A DNA stretch of 62,037 nucleotides from Erythrobacter sp. WG. GTDB lineage: Bacteria > Pseudomonadota > Alphaproteobacteria > Sphingomonadales > Sphingomonadaceae. The DNA lies in contig NZ_JAPFGY010000021.1 in NCBI RefSeq assembly GCF_026586795.1, forward strand, positions 1-62,037. Direction: 5' to 3'. The notes below the pieces were generated by a model that worked only from the letters and a program-made list of their open reading frames with translations, was not told the DNA's origin and searched no databases. Shown one piece after another: positions 16,903 to 25,046 of this stretch (positions are counted from its first letter, which is position 1; each line of letters begins with the position of its first letter). A program made the translations under genes and the position numbers.

Positions 16903-18213
16903 TCACATCATCTGCGCATAGAGCCGGTTCACGCGCCGCTCGGCATCGCGGAGCGCGGCGTCGACCGGCTTGGTGCCGGTGATCGCCGCCTCCAATTCCT
17001 CGCCGATCAGGCCCTGCACCGCGCTTTGCCGCTCGACATAGCCGGGGAGCTGCCGGCCGGTGCGCGCGAGGGCCGCGATGTCCTCGCGGTGGGGCAGGGC
17101 CTGAAACTCCGGCGTCGCCAGCACGGCGGCGAAGGCGGGGAGCTGCCCGGTGCGCGACCAGTCGTAATTGTAGCGCGCGAGGAAGCCGAGGAAGCGCGCC
17201 ATCGCCGCCCGCTCGGCCCGGCTGCGGCTCGCCGCCGGAACCACCCAGGCGTGCCCGTCGACGAAGGGCGCCGGGCTCCCCCACAGCCGCGGGAAGGGGG
17301 CGACGGCGTAGTGCCCGTGGAGTGCGGAAGACCGCCGCGCCGCCTCGGCGTCATAGGGCCCGAGCATCCACGTGCCTACCGGGAAGATTCCGCCCCTGCC
17401 TTGCGTGAACGCAGCGGTGGCGGCGGGGAAATCCTGGTTGCGGGTGGTCAGCCCCTCGGCATTCAGCTGCCGCATCAGCGCGACCACGCGGCGCGCCTCG
17501 GGCGTGTCGAGGCGGACGTGCCGCGCGTCGGGGAAGATCGGCTGCCCCTGCGCCAAGAGGTAGGTGTAGAGGAAGGCGACCATGAAGTCGGGCGCGCTGA
17601 CCTGCGCCTGGATGAGGTAGGGCTTGCCGGTCCGCTGCTTGAACTGCCGGGCCTGCGCGAGCAGCTCCTCCGGCGAGTTGGGCAGCACCGGCCTCCCCTC
17701 CCGCATTAACCCGGCCTCGGCCATCAGCGCGGTGTTGACGTGGAACAGCCGCCCGATCGTGTCCCACGGCATGGCATAGAGCCGCCCCTCCTTCTCCACC
17801 CCGGCGCGCGCGGCGGGGGTGAAGGCGGCGGGGTCGATATTCGCCTCAGCGAGCAGCGGCTCGACCGGCTCGATCAGCCCGCGCGAGGAATAGTCCGCGA
17901 TCACCGACTGGTGCATGGTCACCAGATCGGGCGGATCGCCCGCCGCGATCTGCGCGGCGAGCTGCGGGTAACCCGGCCAGGCGACGACGTTGACCTTGAC
18001 CCGGATATCGGGGTTCTCGGCTGCGAAGCGGTTGATGAGCGTCGTGAGGATCCCGCACTCGGTCTCGGCCCCCGCAACGTCGGTGCTTGCGCCATAGACC
18101 GCGCCGCACTCCCCGAAGAAGCGCTGGACGACGATCTCGGGCCGCTCGTCCGCAGGCTGGCACCCCGCCAGCAAGACCCCCGCGAAGCCGAAGGCAAGCG
18201 CCCGCTTCCGCAT
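16903..18213 (-). CDS. ABC sugar importer, substrate-binding lipoprotein
   Basis: A 436-residue extracellular solute-binding protein (family 1, MalE/UgpB-like). The N-terminus is a lipoprotein signal (LLAGC, Cys17). Segments such as FAAENPDIRVKVNVV, QIAAGDPPDLVTMH and YAMPWDTIGRLFHVN are typical. Two cysteines near residues 35 and 53 may form a disulfide. It captures the sugar or oligosaccharide in the periplasm and delivers it to the two permeases encoded upstream. The start overlaps the preceding stop (TGATG). It is the last gene of a four-gene operon controlled by operator d. Confidence 0.9.
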   Translation of the reverse strand: MRKRALAFGFAGVLLAGCQPADERPEIVVQRFFGECGAVYGASTDVAGAETECGILTTLINRFAAENPDIRVKVNVVAWPGYPQLAAQIAAGDPPDLVTMHQSVIADYSSRGLIEPVEPLLAEANIDPAAFTPAARAGVEKEGRLYAMPWDTIGRLFHVNTALMAEAGLMREGRPVLPNSPEELLAQARQFKQRTGKPYLIQAQVSAPDFMVAFLYTYLLAQGQPIFPDARHVRLDTPEARRVVALMRQLNAEGLTTRNQDFPAATAAFTQGRGGIFPVGTWMLGPYDAEAARRSSALHGHYAVAPFPRLWGSPAPFVDGHAWVVPAASRSRAERAAMARFLGFLARYNYDWSRTGQLPAFAAVLATPEFQALPHREDIAALARTGRQLPGYVERQSAVQGLIGEELEAAITGTKPVDAALRDAERRVNRLYAQMM

Positions 18214-19037
18214 CACCGCACCGCCGTGCCGGCCATGGCGCGCACGATCTGCTTCTGGAAGGCGATGTAGACAACGAGTATGGGGATCGAGGCGAACACC
18301 GCCTGCGCCATCAGGAAGCCCAACCCGCTGGTCTGCGCATAGTTCATCTGCGCCGAGGCGAGGCCGACGGTGAGGGTGAAGTAATCGCTCGTGGTCGCCG
18401 AGATCAGCGGCCACCAGTAGTCGTTCCAGGCGGCAAGGAAGGTGAACACGCCCAGCGTCGCTTGCGCCGGGATGGTGAGCGGCAGCAGCACCTTGCGGAA
18501 CAGCGTGAAGCGCGAGGCGCCGTCGAGCAGCGCCGCCTCGTCGAGCTCCTTGGGGATGGCGCGGAAATACTGCGTCATGAAGAACACGCCGAAGGAGCCG
18601 GTGAGGCTCGGCAGGATCAGCCCGGGGTAGGTGTTGTGGAGGCCTGCCCACGCGAACAGCTGGTGGCGCGGCAGGATCACCGCCTGCTCGGGCACCGCAA
18701 GGCCCAAGAGCACGATCACGAACAGCGTGCGGCGGAAGGGAAACTCGAGCCGCGCGAAGCCGTATCCGGCAAGGCTGGAGAGCACCAGCACGCCGATCGT
18801 CGCCCCGCTCGCGACGATCAGGCTGTTCAGCAGCCAGCGGGTGGTGAGCGAGCCCTTGAGGATCGCCGCGTAGTTCTCGAGCGTCCACGGCGGGGCGAAG
18901 GCCGAGCCGCTGTCGGCCATCAGCGCAGCGTTGCTCTTGAAGGACAGGAGCAGCGTCCACAGCATCGGCGCGAGCATGATCGCGGCGCCGATCAGCAGCA
19001 GCACGGTGACCAGCGGGGAGAGGCGGTCGCGCTTCAC
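18213..19037 (-). CDS. ABC sugar importer permease (MalG type)
   Basis: A 274-residue inner-membrane permease of the CUT1 sugar importer group with six predicted helices. The EAA loop, which docks the ATPase, reads ELDEAALLDGASRFTLFRKVLLP. The GTG at 19037 overlaps the stop of the upstream permease gene (GTGA) and places MKRDRLSPLVTV at the N-terminus before the first helix; no better ATG is present. It forms a heterodimer with the MalF-type protein encoded just upstream. Confidence 0.9.
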   Translation of the reverse strand: MKRDRLSPLVTVLLLIGAAIMLAPMLWTLLLSFKSNAALMADSGSAFAPPWTLENYAAILKGSLTTRWLLNSLIVASGATIGVLVLSSLAGYGFARLEFPFRRTLFVIVLLGLAVPEQAVILPRHQLFAWAGLHNTYPGLILPSLTGSFGVFFMTQYFRAIPKELDEAALLDGASRFTLFRKVLLPLTIPAQATLGVFTFLAAWNDYWWPLISATTSDYFTLTVGLASAQMNYAQTSGLGFLMAQAVFASIPILVVYIAFQKQIVRAMAGTAVR

Positions 19038-19915
19038 GCCCTCTGCTCCTCGTGGCGGATGACGAGCCAGTATTGCAGCAGGGTGACGGCGAGGATCATG
19101 CCGAACAGCAGCTCGGCGATGGCCGTGGCGTAGCCCAGCTCCCAGCGGCCGAAGGAGACCTCGAAGATGTAGAGCACGATGGTGCGCGACGCCCCGCCCG
19201 GCCCGCCGCCGGTCAAGAGCTGCGCCTGCCCGAAGATCTGCAATTGCGCGGCGGTCTGGAGCATCACCACCAGCAGCAGCGTGCGCCGGATCGAAGGAAG
19301 CGTGATGCGCCGGAACACCGTCCAGCGGCCCGCGCCGTCCAGGGCGGCGGCCTCGTAGATGTCGTGCGGCACCTGCTGGAGGCCCGCGAGAAACAGCATG
19401 ATCGGAAAGCCCAGCGACCACCACAGCGTCGTCACCGCCAGCGCAGGGATGACGTAGGCGGGATCGGACAGGAAGGGGACGGGCGCGCGGCCCAGCGCCC
19501 CGAGGCCCACCGCCACCAGCCCCGCATCGGGCGTCAGGATGAAGCGCCAGATCAGGGTGACGATCGTCACCGACAGCACCAGCGAGGAGAAGAACACACC
19601 GCGCAGGATCGCGGCAAGGCGCGTCGCGCGGTTCAGGGCCAGCGCCAGCAGCAGGGCGATGACGGTCAGGGGCGGGACGATCAGCAGCGTCAGCGTCAGC
19701 GTGTTGGCGAAGGCCTGCCCCAGCACCGGATCGCCCAGCGCCTGCGCGTAGTTCGCCAGCCCCACCCATTCGCGCCGCCCGAACAGGTCGGCATTGTTGA
19801 GGCTGATCCACAGCCCCATGAGAAGCGGCACGATCAGGATCGCGGCATAGACGAGCAGGAACGGCCCGACGAAGGCATAGCCCACCCAGCCATCGCGCCG
19901 CGCCGCGCCGGTCAT
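19034..19915 (-). CDS. ABC sugar importer permease (MalF type)
   Basis: A 293-residue CUT1 permease with six predicted membrane helices. The EAA loop is DIYEAAALDGAGRWTVFRRI (about residues 189-208). A GGPGGAS segment near residue 245 is usual in this subunit. The ATG at 19915 overlaps the stop of the ATPase gene (ATGA), indicating coupled translation. It is the second gene of the importer operon. Confidence 0.91.
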   Translation of the reverse strand: MTGAARRDGWVGYAFVGPFLLVYAAILIVPLLMGLWISLNNADLFGRREWVGLANYAQALGDPVLGQAFANTLTLTLLIVPPLTVIALLLALALNRATRLAAILRGVFFSSLVLSVTIVTLIWRFILTPDAGLVAVGLGALGRAPVPFLSDPAYVIPALAVTTLWWSLGFPIMLFLAGLQQVPHDIYEAAALDGAGRWTVFRRITLPSIRRTLLLVVMLQTAAQLQIFGQAQLLTGGGPGGASRTIVLYIFEVSFGRWELGYATAIAELLFGMILAVTLLQYWLVIRHEEQRA

Positions 19916-21012
19916 GCGCGCGGCCCGGGATGGTGGGCGGTGCCGTCGGCAGTGAAGACGTGCGCGGCCGCCGCGTCGACGGCGAGCGTCACCGCTTCGC
20001 CCGGGCGCACCGCGCTGAAGCCGGGGGCGTGGGCGATGATCTCGCTGCCGTCCGAGAGGCGTGCGTAGAGATATGTGCGGTCGCCGAGCCGCTCGACCAG
20101 ATCGATCCTTGCGGGCAAGCCGGGGGTGGCAGGCGGGGCCAAGGTGACGTGCTCGGCACGCAGGCCGAGCGTGACCGGCGCGCCCTCCTCCAGCCCGGCA
20201 GCGGCGGGGATGGCGGTGGGAAGGTCCGCGCCGCACGGCAGGCCGATCCGCACGCGGGCCCCGTCATGCCCCGCCACCCGCGCCGGCAGCATCGCCATCG
20301 CGGGCGAGCCGACGAAGCCCGCGACGAAGGCGTTGGCGGGCCGGGCATAGACTTCCGCCGGGGTGCCGACCTGCTGGATGCGCCGATCGTTCATCACCAC
20401 GATCCGGTCGGCGAGCGTCATCGCCTCGGACTGGTCATGGGTGACCATGACGAGCGCCGCATCGACGCGGGTTCTGAGCTGCGCGAGCTCCACCCGGGTG
20501 CGGCCCCTGAGCGCGGCATCGAGGTTGGAGAGCGGCTCGTCGAGCAGGAACAGCTTGGGCTTCTTGACGATCGCCCGCCCGATCGCGACCCGCTGGCGCT
20601 GGCCGCCCGACATCTGGCCGGGCTTCTTGTCGAGCTGGGTGGCGATCTCCAGCGTCTCGGCCGCCTGGGCGATCCGCCTGGCGATCTCGTCCTTCGGGAC
20701 GCCCGCGTTGACGAGGCCGAAGGCCATGTTCTCGCGCACCGTCATGTGCGGGTAGAGCGCGTAGTGCTGGAACACCATCGCGATCCCGCGCGCGCCGGGG
20801 GCAAGGCCGTCGATCCGCTCGCCCCCCAGCCACACCTCGCCCGCATCGAGGCTCTCGAGCCCGGCGATGATCCGCAGCAGGGTGGACTTGCCCGAACCCG
20901 AGGGCCCGAGGAAGGCGACGAACTCGCCCGCGCCGATGGCGAGCGAGACGCCGTCGAGCACGCGCGTGGCGCCGTAGGACTTGGATACGTCGATCAGCTC
21001 GAGGCCGGACAA
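19912..21012 (-). CDS. ABC sugar importer ATPase (UgpC/MalK type)
   Basis: A 366-residue ATPase of the MalK/UgpC/MsmK class. Walker A is GPSGSGKST (about 36-44), the signature is MSGGQRQRVAIGRA (about 133-146), Walker B is LFLLDEPLSNLDA, and the H-loop is MVTHDQ; a C-terminal TOBE/OB regulatory domain follows residue 235. The start is a TTG at 21012 with GAGG seven bases upstream. It is the first gene of the importer operon, 20 bp downstream of operator d. Confidence 0.93.
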   Translation of the reverse strand: MSGLELIDVSKSYGATRVLDGVSLAIGAGEFVAFLGPSGSGKSTLLRIIAGLESLDAGEVWLGGERIDGLAPGARGIAMVFQHYALYPHMTVRENMAFGLVNAGVPKDEIARRIAQAAETLEIATQLDKKPGQMSGGQRQRVAIGRAIVKKPKLFLLDEPLSNLDAALRGRTRVELAQLRTRVDAALVMVTHDQSEAMTLADRIVVMNDRRIQQVGTPAEVYARPANAFVAGFVGSPAMAMLPARVAGHDGARVRIGLPCGADLPTAIPAAAGLEEGAPVTLGLRAEHVTLAPPATPGLPARIDLVERLGDRTYLYARLSDGSEIIAHAPGFSAVRPGEAVTLAVDAAAAHVFTADGTAHHPGPRA

Positions 21013-21032
21013 GGGTGATCCTCTTTTATCGT

Positions 21033-21047
21033 ATTTATCTTACATTG
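21033..21047. promoter_or_regulatory. Operator d of the galactose regulon
   Basis: ATTTATCTTACATTG matches the regulon consensus less well on its right side. It lies 20 bp upstream of the TTG start of the importer ATPase. Confidence 0.6.
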
Positions 21048-21067
21048 CGTGACAAATACGGCGAGGT

Positions 21068-21360
21068 CAACGCAGGGCGCGTCAATAGTCGGCTGCGACC
21101 AGTCCTTCGATAACATGGTTCTGGATGACCGGCTCGAGCCGCTCGACGATCGTGCGGGCAGATGGTCGCGCACCACCGGCGGGAGGCTCACCAGCCACGG
21201 CGCCGTCGCCTGTGGGTCGTGGTGCGGGCCGTTGGCCGCGTCGGGCGCGTCGACCCCGATGACCAGCACCGGGCGCGGTTCGTCCGATGATCCCCTCGCC
21301 GTAGAGCCCGCCCAGAATATCCCCGGCCTCGTCTCCGCCTGCCGCAAAAGCGCTTGCCAT
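21068..21360 (-). pseudogene. Possible frameshifted gene relic
   Basis: On the minus strand an ATG at 21360 opens a frame reading MASAFAAGGDEAGDILGGLY, after which coding-like sequence continues one frame over (PRPVLVIGVDAPDAANGPHH, with GC-rich third positions) and then returns to the first frame (TIVERLEPVIQNHVIEGLVA) to a stop at 21068. Two compensating shifts would restore about 95 residues. I do not recognise the protein. It could be a decayed first gene of the importer operon, an assembly error or chance. Operator e lies just upstream of its ATG. Confidence 0.4.
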
Positions 21361-21372
21361 CGGCCCACCCTG

Positions 21373-21387
21373 ATTTATCATACAATT
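21373..21387. promoter_or_regulatory. Operator e of the galactose regulon
   Basis: ATTTATCATACAATT fits the regulon consensus. It lies between the minus-strand relic and the GH43 gene at 21438. Confidence 0.65.
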
Positions 21388-21437
21388 CAGATGCAACACC
21401 CGACTCCCGCCCTGGCGAGAGGCCATGAGGCAAGCCG

Positions 21438-22841
21438 ATGGACAAAACCGACACGATCGAAACCTTCGAGGTCGAGGCCGAGGCCGACGGCATCGCGACC
21501 CGCTTCACAGTGCGATTGGGCGATGTCGAGAAGACCTACCGCATCCCCACGGGGCAGCATAACCACTACGCGGTGTTCTTCAGCGAGCTCGCCCGCGACT
21601 TCGGGACGCGCGCGCACCATCACCGCCCGATCCCGATCGACGGTGACATCGAGCCCGACTGGCGCCCGCTGATCCTCGAGAACCTCTCCCCCCGCACCAC
21701 CGCGGGCTACGGCGACCCGGCGGTGCTCAAGACCGACGAGGGCTATTACCTCGTCGCCACCTCGAACGACGCGGTCGATGCCTTCCCGATCCTCCATTCG
21801 CACGATCTGGAAACGTGGACCCATGTCGGCTTCGTCTTCCCCGAGGGCGAGGCGCCCGAATGGACCGCGCACGGGCGCACCGTGGGCGATTACTGGGCGC
21901 CGGAAATGGCCAAGTGCGGGGACGAATACTGGCTGGTCTACACCGCCCGCCAGCGCTCCAACGCGCTCGCCATCGGGCTTGCCAAGGCGCCGCATCCCAC
22001 CGGCCCGTGGACCGATATCGGCCACCCGCTGGTGAGCGGCTACGCGATCAACACCACCAACTACCCCGACGATCCGACCCAGCCGATGCTGAGCGGGGGC
22101 GTGATCGATTCGCACATCTTCATCGACGCGAACGGCGAGCGCTACCTGTTCTGGAAGCGCGATACCAACGGGGTCTGGCCGCGCCCGCTCGCCGGGCTGC
22201 TGCGCCGCCGCCCGGAGCTGGTCGACCGCCTCTTCGAGCACGACGCCGAACGCCGCGCCGCGCGTTTTGCCGCCGCCGTCCAGCCCTGGGCCAACACCCG
22301 CCGCCCGATGGAGCGGTTCTTCCTGATGCAGCCGCTGATCGAGGCGGTGCTCGACAACTGGGAGCGGGTCCGCACCATTCTGGCCGACATTCCCGAGGCC
22401 GATTTCATCCACGACGCGATGAGCACCCCGATCCACGCCCAGCGCTTGGACGAGAACGGCGAGCTGATCGGCAGCGACACCATCGTGCTGACCAACGACC
22501 AGGAATGGGAGGGCCACCTCATCGAGGGGCCGTGGGTGACGCTTCAGGAGGGGCGTTACTGGATGTTCTATGCGGGCAACGATTTCGGCACGCCCGCCTA
22601 CGGCATCGGGGTGGCGGTCGCCGACCATCCGCTCGGCCCCTATGTGAAGCAGGACGGGCCGCTTTTGAAGTCGGTCAAGACGTGGTGGGCGCCCGGCCAT
22701 GCCTCGGTCGCACCGGGATTGGACGGCAAGCCGCAGCTGTTCTTCCACGCCTTCTTCCCCGGCACCGGCGGCTACAACGCCTTCCGCGCGCTGCTGACGA
22801 CAAAGCTCGCCTTCACCCGCGACCGGGTGACGCTGGGCTAG
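21438..22841 (+). CDS. Cytoplasmic GH43-like glycosidase with internal insertion
   Basis: A 467-residue protein with GH43 beta-propeller features but no signal peptide. The predicted catalytic acids are Asp93 ([10 protein letters not shown]), Asp224 (GGVIDSHIF) and Glu363 (GHLIEGPWV). A preceding 75-residue N-terminal region is not part of the usual fold, and a charged, probably helical stretch of about 85 residues (246-332) is inserted between the second and third catalytic blocks. It probably cleaves imported galactosides or arabino-galactosides to free sugar for the oxidative pathway. Start ATG 21438 follows a GAGG sequence; operator e is 50 bp upstream. Confidence 0.82.
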   Translation: MDKTDTIETFEVEAEADGIATRFTVRLGDVEKTYRIPTGQHNHYAVFFSELARDFGTRAHHHRPIPIDGDIEPDWRPLILENLSPRTTAGYGDPAVLKTDEGYYLVATSNDAVDAFPILHSHDLETWTHVGFVFPEGEAPEWTAHGRTVGDYWAPEMAKCGDEYWLVYTARQRSNALAIGLAKAPHPTGPWTDIGHPLVSGYAINTTNYPDDPTQPMLSGGVIDSHIFIDANGERYLFWKRDTNGVWPRPLAGLLRRRPELVDRLFEHDAERRAARFAAAVQPWANTRRPMERFFLMQPLIEAVLDNWERVRTILADIPEADFIHDAMSTPIHAQRLDENGELIGSDTIVLTNDQEWEGHLIEGPWVTLQEGRYWMFYAGNDFGTPAYGIGVAVADHPLGPYVKQDGPLLKSVKTWWAPGHASVAPGLDGKPQLFFHAFFPGTGGYNAFRALLTTKLAFTRDRVTLG

Positions 22842-22847
22842 GCGCGC

Positions 22848-23930
22848 TCAGTCGTCGGCCTGCGCGCCGGGCGCCTCGGCCGGGAGGATCGCGTAGGTGA
22901 CGATGTAGGCATCGTGGTCGGACAGCCGGCCGCCCGCGTCCTCGCCGTCGAACCACGCCTCGATCCGCACCGGGCGCAGCGCGATGCGCGCGCCGTCGTC
23001 GTAGATCTGGAGGTCCTGCGTATCCAGCCAGGGCGCATCGCCGTCGAAGCTCAGGCGGATTTCGCACGCCGGGCGCGCACGGCCCGCTGCGGCCTTGAGG
23101 CAATGGCGCCGCGCAAGCTGGAAGCCGTGCTGGGTCTCGAAGGCATCGAAGCGCTGCGGGCTGCGGCGCATGTTGAAATCGCCGCCGAGGATCAGCGGGC
23201 TGTCGGCGCGGCTCACCCGGTCGAGGAAGTTGGCAAGCTCGGCCGATTGCGCAAGATGCGCGGCGAGGTGCTTTTCGGGCGGGGCCTTGGAGGCGCGCTG
23301 CGAATTCATGTGGGTGGTGGCGATCTCCACCGGGTCGGCAAGGCCGGGCACCGCGATCCGCACCAGCATCGCCGACTTGTTGGCGAGGCAATCCCACCCG
23401 GCGCAGCTCGTCGGCCCGTAGGGCTGGCTGAAAGCCGCGAGGATCGGATAGCGCGAGGCGATCGCGAGCCCGCTGCCGGTGAAGCGCACCCCCCATTCGC
23501 CGCGCAGGATGTTGCGGCGGCGCAAAACCGGATCGCGGCTCCTCGGCAGGCCCGAGCGGGCGGTCGCGCGCGGCCCGATGGCAAGGTTGGGATGCGGGGT
23601 CGAGGCGGCGGTGCTGAGCGCGGCGGTGCTGAACGCCTCCTGGAAGACGATCACGTCGGGCAGGACCCCGGCCGCCTCCATCCGCGCGAACTCCTCGGTC
23701 ATCGCGGCGAGAAAGGGCGCGCGCCCGGTCCGCGCCGGCCAGGTGAGGCCCTCGATGTTGTAGGTCATGACGCTGAGCGTCGCGGGCGCAGGCCCGGCGG
23801 GCGGCGCGGCGAGCGGGCTACGGCGCTCTGCCGGGTAGGAGACGCAGCCGGCGGCGGCAAAGGCGAGGCCGGCGAGGCAGACGGCGGCAAGCGTCGTGGC
23901 GGCGCGGCGCGTGCGGGGAATGCCGGGCAT
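22848..23930 (-). CDS. Endonuclease/exonuclease/phosphatase-family lipoprotein
   Basis: A 360-residue protein of the EEP fold. The N-terminus has a hydrophobic stretch ending in AAAGC (Cys28), so it is probably an exported lipoprotein. Catalytic-type motifs are MTYNIEGL (about 55-62), VIVFQEAF (Glu near 96), THMNSQR (His near 206), LILGGDFNMR (Asp/Asn near 246-248) and SDHDAYIVTY (catalytic His near 343). Substrates of this fold range from nucleic acids to sphingomyelin and inositol phosphates; here it is unknown. The ATG at 23930 is the first start that gives a signal sequence. It is convergent with the GH43 gene. Confidence 0.87.
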   Translation of the reverse strand: MPGIPRTRRAATTLAAVCLAGLAFAAAGCVSYPAERRSPLAAPPAGPAPATLSVMTYNIEGLTWPARTGRAPFLAAMTEEFARMEAAGVLPDVIVFQEAFSTAALSTAASTPHPNLAIGPRATARSGLPRSRDPVLRRRNILRGEWGVRFTGSGLAIASRYPILAAFSQPYGPTSCAGWDCLANKSAMLVRIAVPGLADPVEIATTHMNSQRASKAPPEKHLAAHLAQSAELANFLDRVSRADSPLILGGDFNMRRSPQRFDAFETQHGFQLARRHCLKAAAGRARPACEIRLSFDGDAPWLDTQDLQIYDDGARIALRPVRIEAWFDGEDAGGRLSDHDAYIVTYAILPAEAPGAQADD

Positions 23931-24143
23931 GATCGTCTCCCTGTCGCTCCTCTCCCCCCTGCGAGAGCGGCAATAGGCCGTCGGGGCGGCGGCGGCAACC
24001 CGCGCTGCCGAACATCGACCAGCGTCACGCCGCTTGCCGCATCGGTCGACGAAAGGCGGCCAGCCGTCTACCGACGGGCTAGGCGGCGCGGCGAGGCGCG
24101 CTATGCTGGGGAGAGGCAATTGCTTGCCGAACAGGGGATTACC

Positions 24144-25031
24144 ATGCTCGAACTCACCGGCGTCAGCCACGTCTATCCCAATGGCACCCACGCGCTCGAC
24201 AACGTCAACCTGTCGATCCCGAGGGGAATGTTCGGGCTTCTCGGCCCCAACGGCGCGGGCAAGTCGACGCTGATGCGCACGGTGGCGACGCTCCAGGCGC
24301 CAACGCAAGGCTCGATCCGCTTCGGCGACATCGACGTGCTGGCCGAGCCCGATGCCTTGCGCCGCACATTGGGCTACCTTCCGCAGGATTTCGGCGTCTA
24401 TCCGCGTGTCTCGGCCTACCAGATGCTCGATCACATGGCGGTGCTGAAGGGCGTGACGGGCGCGGGCGAGCGCAAGACGATGGTCGAGCACCTGCTGAAC
24501 CAGACCAACCTGTGGAACGTGCGCGGCAAGGCGATCGCGGGCTTTTCGGGCGGGATGCGCCAGCGTTTCGGCATCGCCCAGGCGCTGATCGGCGAGCCGG
24601 AACTCATCATCGTCGACGAGCCGACCGCCGGCCTCGACCCGGAGGAGCGCAACCGCTTCCTCAACCTGCTCGCCGGGATCGGCGAGAACGTGGTGGTGAT
24701 CCTTTCGACCCACATCGTCGACGACGTCGCCGACCTGTGCCCGCGCATGGCGGTGCTGGCAGGGGGCAAGGTGCGGCTCGAGGGCGCCCCGCGCGAGCTG
24801 ATCCGGCAGACGCAGGGCAGGGTGTGGCAGAAGACCGTGCCGCACACCCAGCTCGCCGATATGCAGGCGGGCCATGAAGTCATCTCGCACCGCTTCTTCG
24901 CAGGCGAGATCGTCGTCCACGTACTTGCCGATAGCCAGCCGGAAGGCTTTGCGCCCGTCGCCGGCGGGCTCGAGGATGTCTATTTCGCCACGCTCGCCGA
25001 AACCCGCCGCGCGCCCGCGCAAGCCGCGTAA
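24144..25031 (+). CDS. ABC transporter ATP-binding protein
   Basis: A 295-residue ATPase of the ABC-2 exporter type. Walker A is GPNGAGKST (about 34-42), the signature is FSGGMRQRFGIAQAL, Walker B is LIIVDEPTAGLD, and STHIV is the switch histidine. It is followed 15 bp later by the large permease/peptidase gene, its obvious partner. The ATG has an AGGGGA sequence upstream. Substrate is unknown. Confidence 0.93.
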   Translation: MLELTGVSHVYPNGTHALDNVNLSIPRGMFGLLGPNGAGKSTLMRTVATLQAPTQGSIRFGDIDVLAEPDALRRTLGYLPQDFGVYPRVSAYQMLDHMAVLKGVTGAGERKTMVEHLLNQTNLWNVRGKAIAGFSGGMRQRFGIAQALIGEPELIIVDEPTAGLDPEERNRFLNLLAGIGENVVVILSTHIVDDVADLCPRMAVLAGGKVRLEGAPRELIRQTQGRVWQKTVPHTQLADMQAGHEVISHRFFAGEIVVHVLADSQPEGFAPVAGGLEDVYFATLAETRRAPAQAA

Positions 25032-25046
25032 GGGAGGCCGCCGCCG

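Larger units (their letters stand above)
21013..21437. other. 425-bp region with two operators and a gene relic
   Basis: No intact gene is evident between the importer ATPase and the cytoplasmic GH43 gene. The stretch holds operators d and e at its two ends and, between them on the minus strand, a coding-like sequence that needs two frameshifts (see 21068-21360). Confidence 0.7.
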
